Positions 52,666-64,000 of a DNA stretch of 64,000 nucleotides are shown here, piece after piece (positions within the stretch are counted from its first letter, which is position 1; every line of letters starts with the position of its first letter). Below the pieces are notes generated by a model. The model was not told the origin of the DNA, did not search any database, and saw nothing but the letters and a program-made list of their open reading frames with translations. Made by a program: the position numbers and the translations under genes. Source of the stretch: Acidaminococcus timonensis (lineage in GTDB: Bacteria; Bacillota; Negativicutes; Acidaminococcales; Acidaminococcaceae); contig NZ_FNWH01000006.1 of NCBI RefSeq assembly GCF_900106585.1, forward strand, positions 1,206,501-1,270,500, in the 5' to 3' direction.

Positions 52666-54603
52666 TCACGCCTGCGGCACCTCTCTGGGAACCGGCGCCA
52701 CAACCGGTTCCTGGGCCGGTTCCTTCACAGGAATGGGCCCGATGGGAGCCGGATCCCCATCCTTGGGTTCATTGGGATCCTCTTTGGGAGGCACTTCCCC
52801 CTTTTCCAGGATGTGACCATATTTGATCAGTTCTTCCACTTCGTGGCCTTCCAGGGTTTCCCGTTCGATCAGGTTCTGGGCAATCAGGTGGAGCTTGTCC
52901 ATGTTATCGTTCAGCAGCTTCACCGTGCCTTCATACGCCTCATCGATGAACCGGCGGATTTCTCCGTCGATCTGGGCAGCCACCTTTTCACTGTAGTCAT
53001 TCTGCCGTCCGATATCCCGTCCCAGGAACACCTGTTCCTGACGATGGCCGAAGGTCACAGCGCCCAGCACTTCACTCATCCCGTATTCACAGGTCATGCG
53101 GCGGGCCAGTTCCGTAGCCCGCTGCAGATCGCTGCTGGCACCGCTGGAAATTTCGTGCAGCACCAGGGCTTCGGCAACCCGGCCGCCCAGCAGCACTTTC
53201 AGCTGATCCAGCATTTCACTGCGGGTTGCGTAGTACCGGTCTTCCGTAGGCAGGCTCAGGGTATAGCCGCCGGCCCGGCCTCTGGGGATAATGGTGACCT
53301 TGTGCACCGGATCCGTATGATCCAGCAGCATGCCCACCAGGGTATGCCCGCCTTCGTGGTACGCCGTCAGCCGTTTTTCCTCGTCGGTGATGACCCGGCT
53401 CTTCCGTTCCGGTCCCATCATCACCCGTTCGGCAGCTTCTTCCAGGTCGCTCATGGTGATGGTCACCTGATTGTTCCTGGCAGCCAACAGGGCCCCTTCG
53501 TTCACCAGATTGGCCAGATCTGCCCCGGTGAACCCGGGAGTCTGGCGGGCAATCACGCCCAGATCCACACTGGGATCAATGGGTTTTCCCTTGGTATGTA
53601 CCCGCAGAATGGCGCGGCGGCCCCGGATATCCGGTTTGTCCACTACAATCTGCCGGTCAAAACGGCCCGGCCGCAACAGGGCCGGATCCAGGATGTCCGG
53701 ACGGTTGGTGGCGGCAATCATGATGATGCCTTCATTGGCACCAAACCCGTCCATTTCCACCAGCAGCTGGTTCAGGGTCTGTTCCCGTTCGTCGTGGCCG
53801 CCGCCCAGACCGGCACCTCTCTGCCGGCCTACTGCATCGATTTCATCGATGAACACGATACAGGGGGCGTTCTTCTTGGCCTGGTCGAACAGATCCCGTA
53901 CCCGGGAAGCCCCGACGCCCACGAACATTTCTACAAAGTCAGAGCCGGAAATGCTGAAGAACGGAACCCCGGCTTCCCCGGCCACGGCCTTGGCCAGCAG
54001 GGTCTTACCTGTACCGGGAGGTCCGTACAGCAGCACGCCTTTGGGAATCTTGGCCCCCAGCTGGTTGTACTTCTGGGGTGCCTTCAGGAATTCCACCACT
54101 TCTTCCAGTTCTTGTTTGGCTTCGTCAGCACCGGCCACATCTTTGAACGTGACTTTGCTCTTGCCATCTCCGTACAGTTTGGCCTTGCTCTTGCCAAAGC
54201 TCATGACCCGGCTGCCGCCGCCCTGGGCATTGTTCATCATGAAGAACCACAGGATCACGATGACCACCATGGGCAGGATGGAACTCAGCAGGTTGCTGAG
54301 CATGGACGGCTGAGGAGGCAGTTCTGCCCTGATTTCCACATCCCTGGCTTCCAGGGTTTCCACCAGTTTGTTGTCCCGGGGCGCAATGGTGGTGAATTCG
54401 GCTCCGTTCTTCAATTTGCCTTTGATCACGGAGTTGTCCACAATGGTGACATTCTTCACTTCATCCTGCTGGACTTCCTTGATGAAGTTGCTGTAGCTCA
54501 TTTCATTCTTGGGGGTATTGGATGCATTGTAATAGTCGTAGATCCAGACCCCTATGATGACGATGAGCAGGTAAAATACAAGGTTGCGGATAAACTTACT
54601 CAC
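52666..54603 (-). CDS. ftsH: ATP-dependent zinc metalloprotease FtsH
   Basis: 645 residues. Two membrane helices (about 8-25 and 105-125), AAA+ domain with GPPGTGKT and [13 protein letters not shown], and the M41 protease motif HEGGH. It degrades misfolded and short-lived membrane and cytoplasmic proteins. The C-terminal tail is rich in Pro and Glu ([18 protein letters not shown]). It follows hpt by about 56 bp, the common tilS-hpt-ftsH order. Confidence 0.97.
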   Translation of the reverse strand: MSKFIRNLVFYLLIVIIGVWIYDYYNASNTPKNEMSYSNFIKEVQQDEVKNVTIVDNSVIKGKLKNGAEFTTIAPRDNKLVETLEARDVEIRAELPPQPSMLSNLLSSILPMVVIVILWFFMMNNAQGGGSRVMSFGKSKAKLYGDGKSKVTFKDVAGADEAKQELEEVVEFLKAPQKYNQLGAKIPKGVLLYGPPGTGKTLLAKAVAGEAGVPFFSISGSDFVEMFVGVGASRVRDLFDQAKKNAPCIVFIDEIDAVGRQRGAGLGGGHDEREQTLNQLLVEMDGFGANEGIIMIAATNRPDILDPALLRPGRFDRQIVVDKPDIRGRRAILRVHTKGKPIDPSVDLGVIARQTPGFTGADLANLVNEGALLAARNNQVTITMSDLEEAAERVMMGPERKSRVITDEEKRLTAYHEGGHTLVGMLLDHTDPVHKVTIIPRGRAGGYTLSLPTEDRYYATRSEMLDQLKVLLGGRVAEALVLHEISSGASSDLQRATELARRMTCEYGMSEVLGAVTFGHRQEQVFLGRDIGRQNDYSEKVAAQIDGEIRRFIDEAYEGTVKLLNDNMDKLHLIAQNLIERETLEGHEVEELIKYGHILEKGEVPPKEDPNEPKDGDPAPIGPIPVKEPAQEPVVAPVPREVPQA

Positions 54604-54659
54604 ACTTGGCTCCTTTCCTGCCTGGGGCGCTTACCGCTTTGCCTCAGGGCATGGAGAAA

Positions 54660-55199
54660 TTATTTTTCATAGACGGAACGTTTCAGGATGCCGATATAGG
54701 GCAGGTTCCGGAATTCTTCATCGTAATCCAGGCCGAATCCCACCACAAATTCATCGGGGATCTCAAACCCGGCATAATCGGGCAGTACTTTCACCAGCCG
54801 GCGTTCTTTCTTGTCCAGCATGGCTGCAAATTTCAGAGATTTGGGATTGCGGTTGTGGAACAATTCACCCACGGCCTTCAGAGTCAGGCCCGTATCCACC
54901 ACATCATCCACCAGCAGGATATTCTTGCCGGCAATGTTCCGGCTGGTATCATAGTCGATATCCACTTTCCCGGAGGATTTCGTACCGGACCCATAGGAAG
55001 AAGCCTTGATGAAGTCGATGCGCACCGGCACCGTGATGTGTTCCGTCAGTTCCGTCAGGAAGTAGGCAGCGCCCTTCAGCAGGCCGATGACCACCAGTTC
55101 TTCCCCGGCATAATCCCGGCTGATCTGGGCACCCATTTCAGCAATACGGGCTTTCAGGGTTTTCTCATCAATCAGGACTCTTTCAATTTTGTCGTTCAT
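54660..55199 (-). CDS. hpt: Hypoxanthine phosphoribosyltransferase
   Basis: 179 residues. The PRPP-binding motif LLVDDVVDTGLTL (about 96-108) and VVIGLLKGAAYFLTEL mark a type I phosphoribosyltransferase for hypoxanthine and guanine salvage. It starts inside the tilS end (17-bp overlap). Confidence 0.95.
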   Translation of the reverse strand: MNDKIERVLIDEKTLKARIAEMGAQISRDYAGEELVVIGLLKGAAYFLTELTEHITVPVRIDFIKASSYGSGTKSSGKVDIDYDTSRNIAGKNILLVDDVVDTGLTLKAVGELFHNRNPKSLKFAAMLDKKERRLVKVLPDYAGFEIPDEFVVGFGLDYDEEFRNLPYIGILKRSVYEK

Positions 55200-56244
55200 T
55201 TCTTTGACGCTCCTTTTGTGCTAACTTGGCAGCCCGTTCCTCTTCCCGGGACCGCTGGTTCTTTCCCACCATCAGCCGGCCGTTCAGATAGATCAGCCGG
55301 ACACCGCCGGGGACATCCAGGGCTTTGTTGCCCACGCCCCTGGCAATCATATCCAGGATTTTCCGGACATGTTCATAACCGATTTCTGCGCCACCCACAT
55401 TCCGGGCCAGGATCCGGATCACCCGGCTCTGGAGGGCCGGAGGCAAGGCAGCGAATTCCTTCTCCACCTTGATATCCCAGGTGTCGAATACCTCCCGGCC
55501 GTAACAGTCGATGTACCGCTGGGCCTGGTGTTCCAGATAGGCCTCGTCATCAGCCGCCAGGGCGGCTGCCTGGGCCAGTTGCCTGCGGATCTGGGGATTC
55601 TGGGTCTCCAGGAGGGGCAGCAGTTTCTGCCGTACCCAGTTCCGTTTCAGGGTCAGATCACTGTTGCTGCTGTCCTGGCAGTAGGTCAGCCCCTGCTCTT
55701 CGCAGTACGCCTCCGTATCCCGCCGGGTAATGCCCAGAAAGGGCCGGGCCAGGTATCCGCTCACCGGCAGCATCCCCCGCAGGCCCCGGGTACCGGCACC
55801 CCGCAGCAGGTTCAGCAGCACCGTTTCTGCCTGATCATCCCGGTGATGGGCCAGGAAAATGGCCCCGGCATCCGCTTCCTTCCGGCAGGTTTCCAGGGCT
55901 TCATAGCGCAGCCGGCGGGCCGCATCCTCAAGAGAAAGGCCTTTTTCTTCGGCCAGTTCCCCGGCGTCCACATCCATCCGTCTGAATTCCAGGCCGTTCT
56001 GTCCGCAATAGTCTTCCACCAGCCGGGCATCCCGTTCAGCTTCTTCGCCCCGGAGATGGTGCTGTACATGGACCACCAGGACCTTGACCTGGTCCTCTTC
56101 TCCCTGTTTGGCCATGGCATCGGTCAGGGCCAGGGAGTCGGCGCCCCCGCTGCAGGCAGCGATCACTGTGGTTTGAGGCTGCCAGAGTGGAGAAGCTGCC
56201 ACCAGTTTCTTCATACTGTCTTCCAGAATACTCACGTCTTCCAC
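55183..56244 (-). CDS. tilS: tRNA(Ile)-lysidine synthase TilS, short form
   Basis: 353 residues. PP-loop SGGADS (about 32-37) and the LAHHRDDQAETVLLNLLRG motif are clear. The C-terminal domain found in 430-460-residue homologues appears missing, since the protein ends in a charged tail (KLAQKERQRNERQN) soon after the central domain. It makes lysidine at C34 of the AUA-reading tRNA-Ile. Start is GTG 56244 or a GTG four codons on. Confidence 0.92.
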   Translation of the reverse strand: MEDVSILEDSMKKLVAASPLWQPQTTVIAACSGGADSLALTDAMAKQGEEDQVKVLVVHVQHHLRGEEAERDARLVEDYCGQNGLEFRRMDVDAGELAEEKGLSLEDAARRLRYEALETCRKEADAGAIFLAHHRDDQAETVLLNLLRGAGTRGLRGMLPVSGYLARPFLGITRRDTEAYCEEQGLTYCQDSSNSDLTLKRNWVRQKLLPLLETQNPQIRRQLAQAAALAADDEAYLEHQAQRYIDCYGREVFDTWDIKVEKEFAALPPALQSRVIRILARNVGGAEIGYEHVRKILDMIARGVGNKALDVPGGVRLIYLNGRLMVGKNQRSREEERAAKLAQKERQRNERQN

Positions 56245-56255
56245 TCACCCCTTAA

Positions 56256-56290
56256 TAAAAAAAGGTACTTCCGAGGAAGTACCTTTTGTG
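56256..56290 (-). terminator. Terminator after the S1-domain gene
   Basis: AAAAGGTACTTCC pairs with GGAAGTACCTTTT around GA. The minus strand continues TTTTTTATT. Confidence 0.85.
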
Positions 56291-56294
56291 TTCA

Positions 56295-56813
56295 TCAATC
56301 TCCTCTGCGAGCACCACGGCCGCCCCGTTTGGATTCCGTATTCCGTTTCAGATCCAGCAGACGATCATCGCTTTCCTTTAAGAACTTGGAAAGCTTGTCT
56401 TCGAAGCTCATGGGACCCATGGGCCGGGGAGCTCCGTGGAAGGATTTGCCTTCGAACCGCTTCTTGCCCTCGAACCGTTTGCCGCCTTCGAAGTGCTTGT
56501 TTCCACCTTCGAAGCGTTTTCCTTCAAAATGTCTGTTTTCGAAAGAATGGCCCGGTTTCCGTTCCGGCATGGGAGCCGGCGGCATCAGGGCTTTCAGAGA
56601 AAGGCCGATCTTGCCTTTTTCATCCACCGAAACCACCTTGACGGTGACTTTGTCTTTCACTTTGAGGAAATCATGTACATCCTTGACGAAGACATTGGAA
56701 ACCTCAGAAATGTGAATCAAACCAACCTTATTTTCGGGTAACGACACAAATGCACCGAAATTCGTAATCCCGGTGACGATCCCATCTACTACTGCGCCTT
56801 TTTCCAAAGCCAT
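56295..56813 (-). CDS. S1-domain RNA-binding protein with repetitive basic tail
   Basis: 172 residues. Residues 1-75 are one S1/OB domain (GAVVDGIVTGITNFGAFVSL). Residues about 90-125 hold imperfect repeats of H/RFEGGK/KRFEGK type, and the end is a basic RGGRGARRGD tail. It resembles GSP13/YugI-like general stress RNA-binding proteins with a disordered extension. Likely ribosome- or mRNA-associated. Confidence 0.85.
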   Translation of the reverse strand: MALEKGAVVDGIVTGITNFGAFVSLPENKVGLIHISEVSNVFVKDVHDFLKVKDKVTVKVVSVDEKGKIGLSLKALMPPAPMPERKPGHSFENRHFEGKRFEGGNKHFEGGKRFEGKKRFEGKSFHGAPRPMGPMSFEDKLSKFLKESDDRLLDLKRNTESKRGGRGARRGD

Positions 56814-56850
56814 AGGTCAAAGACATCCTCCTTTTATCAGTGGGTATTAC

Positions 56851-56887
56851 GTTAACCATTATACCGTTGTTAACGAAATTTCGTCAA
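56851..56887 (-). promoter_or_regulatory. Promoter of the S1-domain gene with GTTAAC palindrome
   Basis: On the minus strand TTGACG (56882-56887), 18 bp, TATAAT (56858-56863). CGTTAAC and GTTAACG (56850-56856 and 56869-56875 with 12 bp between) flank the -10, suggesting a repressor site. Confidence 0.6.
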
Positions 56888-56914
56888 GGGGAAAAAGAGG
56901 GGGAATCAAGGCCC

Positions 56915-59482
56915 TCAGGCCTCGATTCCCTCGTATTCGTACCCGGCTTTCAGGATGGCACTCTTGAAGTCATTTTCCGGTACCTCCCTGGATTCCCGGA
57001 CCTCCACCCGGCCGGTGGTATGGTCAGCTTTGGCGCTGATTACCCCGTCCAGGGCCTCCAGGTTCTTCTTCACGTGCGCTTCGCAATGGGCGCACATCAT
57101 ACCCTTTACATCCAGCACCACTGTATGGCCGCCGTCCGCTGCCACCTGGGGTCCGGCCACCTGGAAGGTTTCGCTTTCCACCATGGCCCTGGCCCTGTTT
57201 TCCCGTTTTTTGTCATGGCTGGCATCATGGATCTTGAACAGGTTCAGCCGCAGGGCATTCATGCACACGGTGAAACTGGAGATGCTCATGGCCGCAGCCC
57301 CCAGCATGGGGTTCATCTTGAAGGAATACAATCCGGCTGCGCAGGGAATCAGCAGGACGTTGTAGAAGAAGGCCCAGAACAGATTCTCATGGATGTTCCG
57401 TACTGTGCCGCGGCTCAGCCGTACCGCTGCGGATACGTCGGTCAGTCTGCTGTTCATCAGTACGATGTCGGCAGAATCTATGGCCACATCGGCGCCGGCT
57501 CCGATGGCAATGCCCAGATCAGCCCGGGTCAGGGCCGGTGCATCGTTGATGCCGTCCCCCACCATGGCCACTGTACCGGCTTTCTGCAGCTGGCGGATCA
57601 CGCTTTCCTTGCCTTCCGGCAGGACCCCGGCGATCACCCGGTCCACCCCGGCCTGTCTGCCGATGGTTTCGGCGGTCCGTTCATTATCCCCGGTGACCAT
57701 GACCACTTCGATGCCCATGTTCTTCAGTTCCTGGATGGCCCCGGCCGAATCTTCCTTGATCACGTCGGCTACGGCGATCATCCCGGCCAGCTTTCCATCT
57801 CTGGCAAACAGCAGCGGAGTCTTGCCCTGGCCGGCCAGTTCTGCGGCACGGGCCTTCATGTCAGCTCCTACCATTCCCAGGGACTCCAGATACGTCAGGC
57901 TGCCGCCCAGCAGCTTGCTGCCGTTCCGGACCACCTGCAGCCCGTTGCCCGGCAGGGCCTGGAAGGCATCCACAGCCTCGGCCTGCAGGTTCTGTGCCCG
58001 GGCTTCTTCCACCACAGCCCTGGCCAGAGGATGTTCGGACTTCTGTTCCAGGTCAAAAGCCAGCTGCAGCAGGGTTTCCTTCGTATAGCCAGCAGCCGGG
58101 ACCACATCGGTGACCTTGGGCTGGCCCTTGGTGATGGTCCCGGTCTTATCCAGGGCCACGATGTTCACTTTCCCGGCCATTTCCAGGGACTGGGACGTCT
58201 TGAACAGGATGCCATTTTTGGCACCTACGCCGCTGCCCACCATGATGGCCACAGGGGTTGCCAGGCCCAGGGCACAGGGGCATGCCACCACCAGCACGGC
58301 AATCCCGTAGCTGATGGCCTGGGAAGCCGGCACACCGGCAATCAGCCAGCCGATGGTGGTAAGCACGGCGATGCCGATGATGGCAGGAACGAACACCGCG
58401 GAAACCTTATCGGCGATCCGGGCAATGGGAGCCTTGGTGGCAGCCGCATCACTGACCAGTTTGATGATCTGGCTCAGGGTGGTGTCTTCCCCTACCCGGG
58501 TGGCTTCACATTCCAGATACCCGGACTGGTTGATGGTGGCTGTGGAAACCTTGTCCCCCGGTTTCTTGTCCACCGGCAGGCTTTCCCCGGTCAGAGCGCT
58601 TTCGTTCACAGCCGAAGTCCCCTTGACCACCACCCCATCCACCGGGATGTTTTCTCCGGGACGGACGGCGAAAATGTCGCCTTTCTGCACATCATCGATG
58701 GAAACGGTGACTTCCCTGCCATCCCGGATCAGTACAGCCGTCTTGGGAGCCAGTTTCATAAGGCCTTTCAGGGCGTCGGTGGTCCGGCCCTTGCTCATGG
58801 CTTCCAGCATCTTACCCAGAGTGATCAGGGAGGGGATCATGGCTGCCGTTTCGAAATACAGCTCGTGCATATACATATGGTGGAGCGCTTCAAAAGGAGC
58901 ACCATGGACCGTCAGATAGGTGATTTCATAGAACACCCCCAGGGACCACAGGAACGAAACGGAAGACCCCAGTGCCACCAGGGTATCCATGTTGGGTGCC
59001 CCATGGAGCAGGGTCTTGAACCCGCTGGTGTAAAAATCCCTGTTGATGAGCATGACGATGATGGCCAGCAGCATCTGGGTCAGCATCAGTCCCAGATGGT
59101 TCCCGTCCAGGAGAGCCGGTACCGGCCAATCCAGCATGTTGTGCCCCATGGTCAGATACATGAGCACGAACAGGAAACCCAGGGAGGTCAGAAGACGACG
59201 GCGCAACCGGGGCGTCTCATGATCCTTCAGGGCCTCTTCATCGGCGGCCAGTTTTTCGGCCAGCCCCTGTTTGGCCTGGGACGCCCCCTTGACGGAAGCA
59301 CCATAGCCGGCGTCTTCCACCGCCTTGATGATATCCGTATCGGAGGCCGTCCCATCCACACCCATGCTGTTGGTGAGCAGGGAAACCGAAACGCTTTTCA
59401 CGCCCGGTACACCGGCTACGGCCTTTTCCACATGGGCCTGACAGGCTGCACAGGTCATGCCGGTAACAATATATTGCTTCAT
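56915..59482 (-). CDS. copA: Copper-exporting P-type ATPase with N- and C-terminal metal-binding domains
   Basis: 855 residues from ATG 59482. N-terminal HMA with [15 protein letters not shown], transmembrane metal site CPC in [13 protein letters not shown], phosphorylation motif DKTGT, and GDGINDAP. A second HMA domain with [14 protein letters not shown] occupies the last 70 residues, an uncommon position. Exports Cu+ from the cytoplasm. The promoter carries two CsoR-like boxes. Confidence 0.95.
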   Translation of the reverse strand: MKQYIVTGMTCAACQAHVEKAVAGVPGVKSVSVSLLTNSMGVDGTASDTDIIKAVEDAGYGASVKGASQAKQGLAEKLAADEEALKDHETPRLRRRLLTSLGFLFVLMYLTMGHNMLDWPVPALLDGNHLGLMLTQMLLAIIVMLINRDFYTSGFKTLLHGAPNMDTLVALGSSVSFLWSLGVFYEITYLTVHGAPFEALHHMYMHELYFETAAMIPSLITLGKMLEAMSKGRTTDALKGLMKLAPKTAVLIRDGREVTVSIDDVQKGDIFAVRPGENIPVDGVVVKGTSAVNESALTGESLPVDKKPGDKVSTATINQSGYLECEATRVGEDTTLSQIIKLVSDAAATKAPIARIADKVSAVFVPAIIGIAVLTTIGWLIAGVPASQAISYGIAVLVVACPCALGLATPVAIMVGSGVGAKNGILFKTSQSLEMAGKVNIVALDKTGTITKGQPKVTDVVPAAGYTKETLLQLAFDLEQKSEHPLARAVVEEARAQNLQAEAVDAFQALPGNGLQVVRNGSKLLGGSLTYLESLGMVGADMKARAAELAGQGKTPLLFARDGKLAGMIAVADVIKEDSAGAIQELKNMGIEVVMVTGDNERTAETIGRQAGVDRVIAGVLPEGKESVIRQLQKAGTVAMVGDGINDAPALTRADLGIAIGAGADVAIDSADIVLMNSRLTDVSAAVRLSRGTVRNIHENLFWAFFYNVLLIPCAAGLYSFKMNPMLGAAAMSISSFTVCMNALRLNLFKIHDASHDKKRENRARAMVESETFQVAGPQVAADGGHTVVLDVKGMMCAHCEAHVKKNLEALDGVISAKADHTTGRVEVRESREVPENDFKSAILKAGYEYEGIEA

Positions 59483-59503
59483 AATAGAAACCTCGCTTTC
59501 CAA

Positions 59504-59565
59504 TACCCTACCAGGGTACCCTTTTCTGTGTTTCTTATGATACCCCCAATGGGTACGAATGTCAA
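59504..59565 (-). promoter_or_regulatory. copA promoter with two CsoR-type operators
   Basis: On the minus strand TTGACA (59560-59565), 17 bp, TATCAT (59537-59542). TACCC-CCAAT-GGGTA (59541-59555) fills the spacer, and TACCC-TACCA-GGGTA (59504-59518) lies just downstream of the start site. TACCC-N5-GGGTA is the core of Firmicutes CsoR boxes, so copper would release a CsoR repressor. No csoR gene is in the window. Confidence 0.75.
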
Positions 59566-59586
59566 GAGGTGAGGTAGGATATAAGA

Positions 59587-59620
59587 AAGGGATGTGAAAA
59601 TATACTTTTCACATCCCTTT
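59587..59620. terminator. Terminator of the glutaredoxin-like gene, GGGATGTGAAAA hairpin family
   Basis: AAAGGGATGTGAAAA pairs with TTTTCACATCCCTTT. It overlaps the gene's last codons and belongs to the hairpin family seen at 10324, 18663, 31688 and 52600. Confidence 0.7.
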
Positions 59621-59935
59621 CTTATATTTCTCCACGATTTCCTCTTCCCGGACCGGCGGCTGGCCCAGCCAGCCCAGGGCCATGTCCAGGTCCAGGGTGA
59701 TGGTCCCATCCTCCTTCACAAAGGCCGGAATGCCAATAAAGGAAGTTCCATTTTCTCCTTCCCGGACCGGGGCGAATTCCGGTTTCCGGTCCCGCAGGGT
59801 CAGGAATGCTTTCAGGTTTGTGGTATTGGCCGTAATATCCACCCAGTGGAACTGATCCTCCAGGCCCCGGCTTTTCAAAACCGCCATTGTATTCCGGCAG
59901 TCGATGCAGATGGTACTTCCGTATAACGTAATCAT
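59609..59935 (-). CDS. Glutaredoxin-like protein
   Basis: 108 residues of thioredoxin fold. It opens ITLYGSTICIDCRNTMAVL with Cys10-x-x-Cys13. A later GIPAFVKEDGTI supplies the cis-Pro region. Role is probably thiol-disulfide exchange or redox repair; the partner is unknown. AAAGGAG lies before the ATG. It is upstream of copA but separated by the copA promoter. Confidence 0.8.
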   Translation of the reverse strand: MITLYGSTICIDCRNTMAVLKSRGLEDQFHWVDITANTTNLKAFLTLRDRKPEFAPVREGENGTSFIGIPAFVKEDGTITLDLDMALGWLGQPPVREEEIVEKYKKGM

Positions 59936-60028
59936 GGTTCTGTCTCCTTTCTGTTTTCCCCAGAATTATACCATGGAATCAGAAACCGTATTATAATGAT
60001 TCTATCCAAATGAAACGGAGGAATCCTC

Positions 60029-60652
60029 ATGACCCCTGAAACCTTCCTTGCCCTCCTGATCCGGGCAGGAAAACTAAAGACTTCCGTGCGCCACTGCTGG
60101 CTGGCAAAAGGACGGCAGGAAAGCGTGGCGGATCACAGCTGGCGCATGGCCCTGATGGCTCTGCTCCTGGCCCATGTTCCTGAATTTTCCCAAGTGGATC
60201 TGGACCGGGTGATCCATCTCTGCCTGATCCATGATCTGGGCGAAGCCTTTACCGGTGACATCCCTACCTTCCAGAAAGGCCGGGCTGACCGGGAGGAAGA
60301 AAATCGGATCTACCAGGATTGGCTCCAGACCTTTCCGGAAGAAGACCGGAAAGAATGGGCGGCCCTGCTCACCGAATGGGAATCCCAGACATCAAAAGAG
60401 GCCCAGGTGGCCAGGGCCCTGGACAAGCTGGAAGCCGTCATCAGCCACAACGAATCGGATATCCGCACCTGGCTGCCTTTGGAACATTCCCTGCAATTCA
60501 CCTATCCGGAAAAGGCAGTATCTTTTTCTCCCTGGCTGAAAGCATTGAAGCAGCTGGTGGACCAGTGGACAAGGCAAAAGGAAAAAGATGCAGGTTTCTG
60601 TACTCCCTCAGCCGGGCAGGGTGCCGCTGGCCGACCATGGAGCCGAGCGTAA
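60029..60652 (+). CDS. HD-domain hydrolase (YfbR/HDDC2-like)
   Basis: 207 residues. The metal motif ESVADHSWRMALMALLL (His at about 37) and LIHDLGEAFTGDIP (His-Asp at about 68-69) define an HD phosphohydrolase of the 5'-deoxynucleotidase type. The last 18 residues (CTPSAGQGAAGRPWSRA) look like read-through into the adjacent repeat. Likely nucleotide-pool cleaning. Confidence 0.85.
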   Translation: MTPETFLALLIRAGKLKTSVRHCWLAKGRQESVADHSWRMALMALLLAHVPEFSQVDLDRVIHLCLIHDLGEAFTGDIPTFQKGRADREEENRIYQDWLQTFPEEDRKEWAALLTEWESQTSKEAQVARALDKLEAVISHNESDIRTWLPLEHSLQFTYPEKAVSFSPWLKALKQLVDQWTRQKEKDAGFCTPSAGQGAAGRPWSRA

Positions 60653-60745
60653 AGCCATTTTCTGTTTCGCTCATCCGCCGTGAGCCTCGTTCAAGCGAAG
60701 CGCGTTGGCGGAAGGCGGATTGGAACGGCGAGGCAGAAAATGGCA
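60653..60745. repeat. Long imperfect hairpin between the HD gene and the rRNA operon
   Basis: GCCATTTTCTG (60654-60664) and CAGAAAATGGC (60735-60745) are exact inverted arms. Inside them TCGC and TCCGCC pair with GGCGGA and GCGA with bulges. No gene is seen. It may be a repeat element or a terminator for the HD gene. Confidence 0.5.
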
Positions 60746-60817
60746 GGGAGGCGACTTTGCGTCGGCAAGGGGTTCCCTGCCCGGCGGCGACAAGCAGCCT
60801 TCTCCTCAGAACACAAA

Positions 60818-60853
60818 AAGAAAGAGCATCGCAACTGCGATGCTCTTTCTGTC
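60818..60853 (-). terminator. rRNA operon terminator
   Basis: AGAAAGAGCATCGC pairs perfectly with GCGATGCTCTTTCT. The minus strand continues TTTTTGTG. It lies just beyond 5S rRNA. Confidence 0.9.
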
Positions 60854-60857
60854 TTAA

Positions 60858-60971
60858 CCGGCAGCTCCCTATCCTCCCGGAGCGTTTCCACTCGAGTACT
60901 TTCGGCGTATAAGGGCTTAACTACTGTGTTCGGCATGGGAACAGGTGGATCCCCTTAGCTGTCACCACCGG
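60858..60971 (-). rRNA. rrf: 5S ribosomal RNA
   Basis: About 114 nt. The minus strand begins CCGGTGGTGACAGC, contains the conserved CCCATGCCGAACACAG and ends CTGCCGG, which pairs with the 5' end. Ends are set by that pairing. Confidence 0.93.
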
Positions 60972-61043
60972 ATTTTCAATTGAAGGCATGAGCCTTCAAA
61001 ACTTCATGAAGAGACGTTTTGTCTATTGCCAGACTCGGTTTAA
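60972..61043 (-). other. 23S-5S spacer
   Basis: About 70 nt, AT-rich, containing TTTTCAATTGAAGGCATGAGCCTTCAAAA-type pairing likely used in rRNA processing. No tRNA. Confidence 0.6.
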
Positions 61044-63943
<2,900 letters not shown>

Positions 63944-64000
63944 TCCTCGCTTCGATAAATTGGCGTCTCCTGCGTCACGTCTCCGCGTAGCTCGGTCGAT

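Overview
The window reads as a chromosomal segment of an anaerobic, moderately GC-rich Firmicute of the Negativicutes type. An Acidaminococcus-like genome is my best guess, from gene content only. Pointers are the phoH-ybeY-cdd-era-corC-recO cluster, the ATP-type PEP carboxykinase, several acyl-CoA dehydrogenases, a rubredoxin and flavodiiron pair, type III pantothenate kinase and a CsoR-type copper promoter. No phage, plasmid or CRISPR locus is visible. Most genes are housekeeping and lie on the minus strand.

Layout. 1-5.9 kb: a partial PrpF-family isomerase divergent from a LysR regulator, an ADP-ribosylglycohydrolase, exonuclease III, a membrane protein, recO and a CBS/CorC protein. 6-8.8 kb: era, cdd, ybeY, phoH. 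8.9 kb: tRNA-Val(GAC). 9-19.3 kb: a fumarylacetoacetase-family hydrolase, a CstA-type transporter behind an attenuator-like leader, ligA, pcrA, a purine permease and a nitroreductase. 19.3-24.3 kb: map, a DUF368 lipid-carrier translocase and the ferrous-iron locus feoA-feoA-feoB plus a tiny Cys-rich protein. 24.6-27.8 kb: a three-domain acyl-CoA dehydrogenase/EtfA/rubredoxin fusion followed by a flavodiiron protein. 27.8-31.6 kb: an ISL3-type element interrupted by an IS21-type element. 31.7-37.8 kb: the tsaE-tsaB-rimI-tsaD operon, pckA, a second acyl-CoA dehydrogenase and a thioesterase. 37.9-41 kb: a 3D-domain cell-wall protein, an unusual glutamine synthetase and a DUF3870 protein. 41-49 kb: a dipeptide or murein-peptide cluster (serine hydrolases, PepV, dipeptide epimerase, DUF819 membrane protein), in which an IS150-type element has broken the DUF819 gene at its start. 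49-60.6 kb: dusB, coaX, bioY, birA, ftsH, hpt, tilS, an S1-domain protein, copA with two CsoR-like boxes, a glutaredoxin-like protein and an HD hydrolase. 60.8-64 kb: 5S and 23S rRNA genes on the minus strand.

The most distinctive points are these. (1) The acyl-CoA dehydrogenase-EtfA-rubredoxin fusion sits beside a flavodiiron oxygen reductase, which suggests a self-contained acyl-CoA to O2 electron route. (2) The two nested insertion sequences can be removed on paper at their target duplications, which restores first an intact ISL3 transposase and then an intact copy of a host intergenic repeat. (3) That composite intergenic repeat combines two hairpins with a heptad array and recurs whole or in part across the window. 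(4) Several regulatory palindromes and leader hairpins are visible: GTTAG-N6-CTAAC at feo, TACCC-N5-GGGTA twice at copA, and terminator hairpins in the cstA and pepV leaders.
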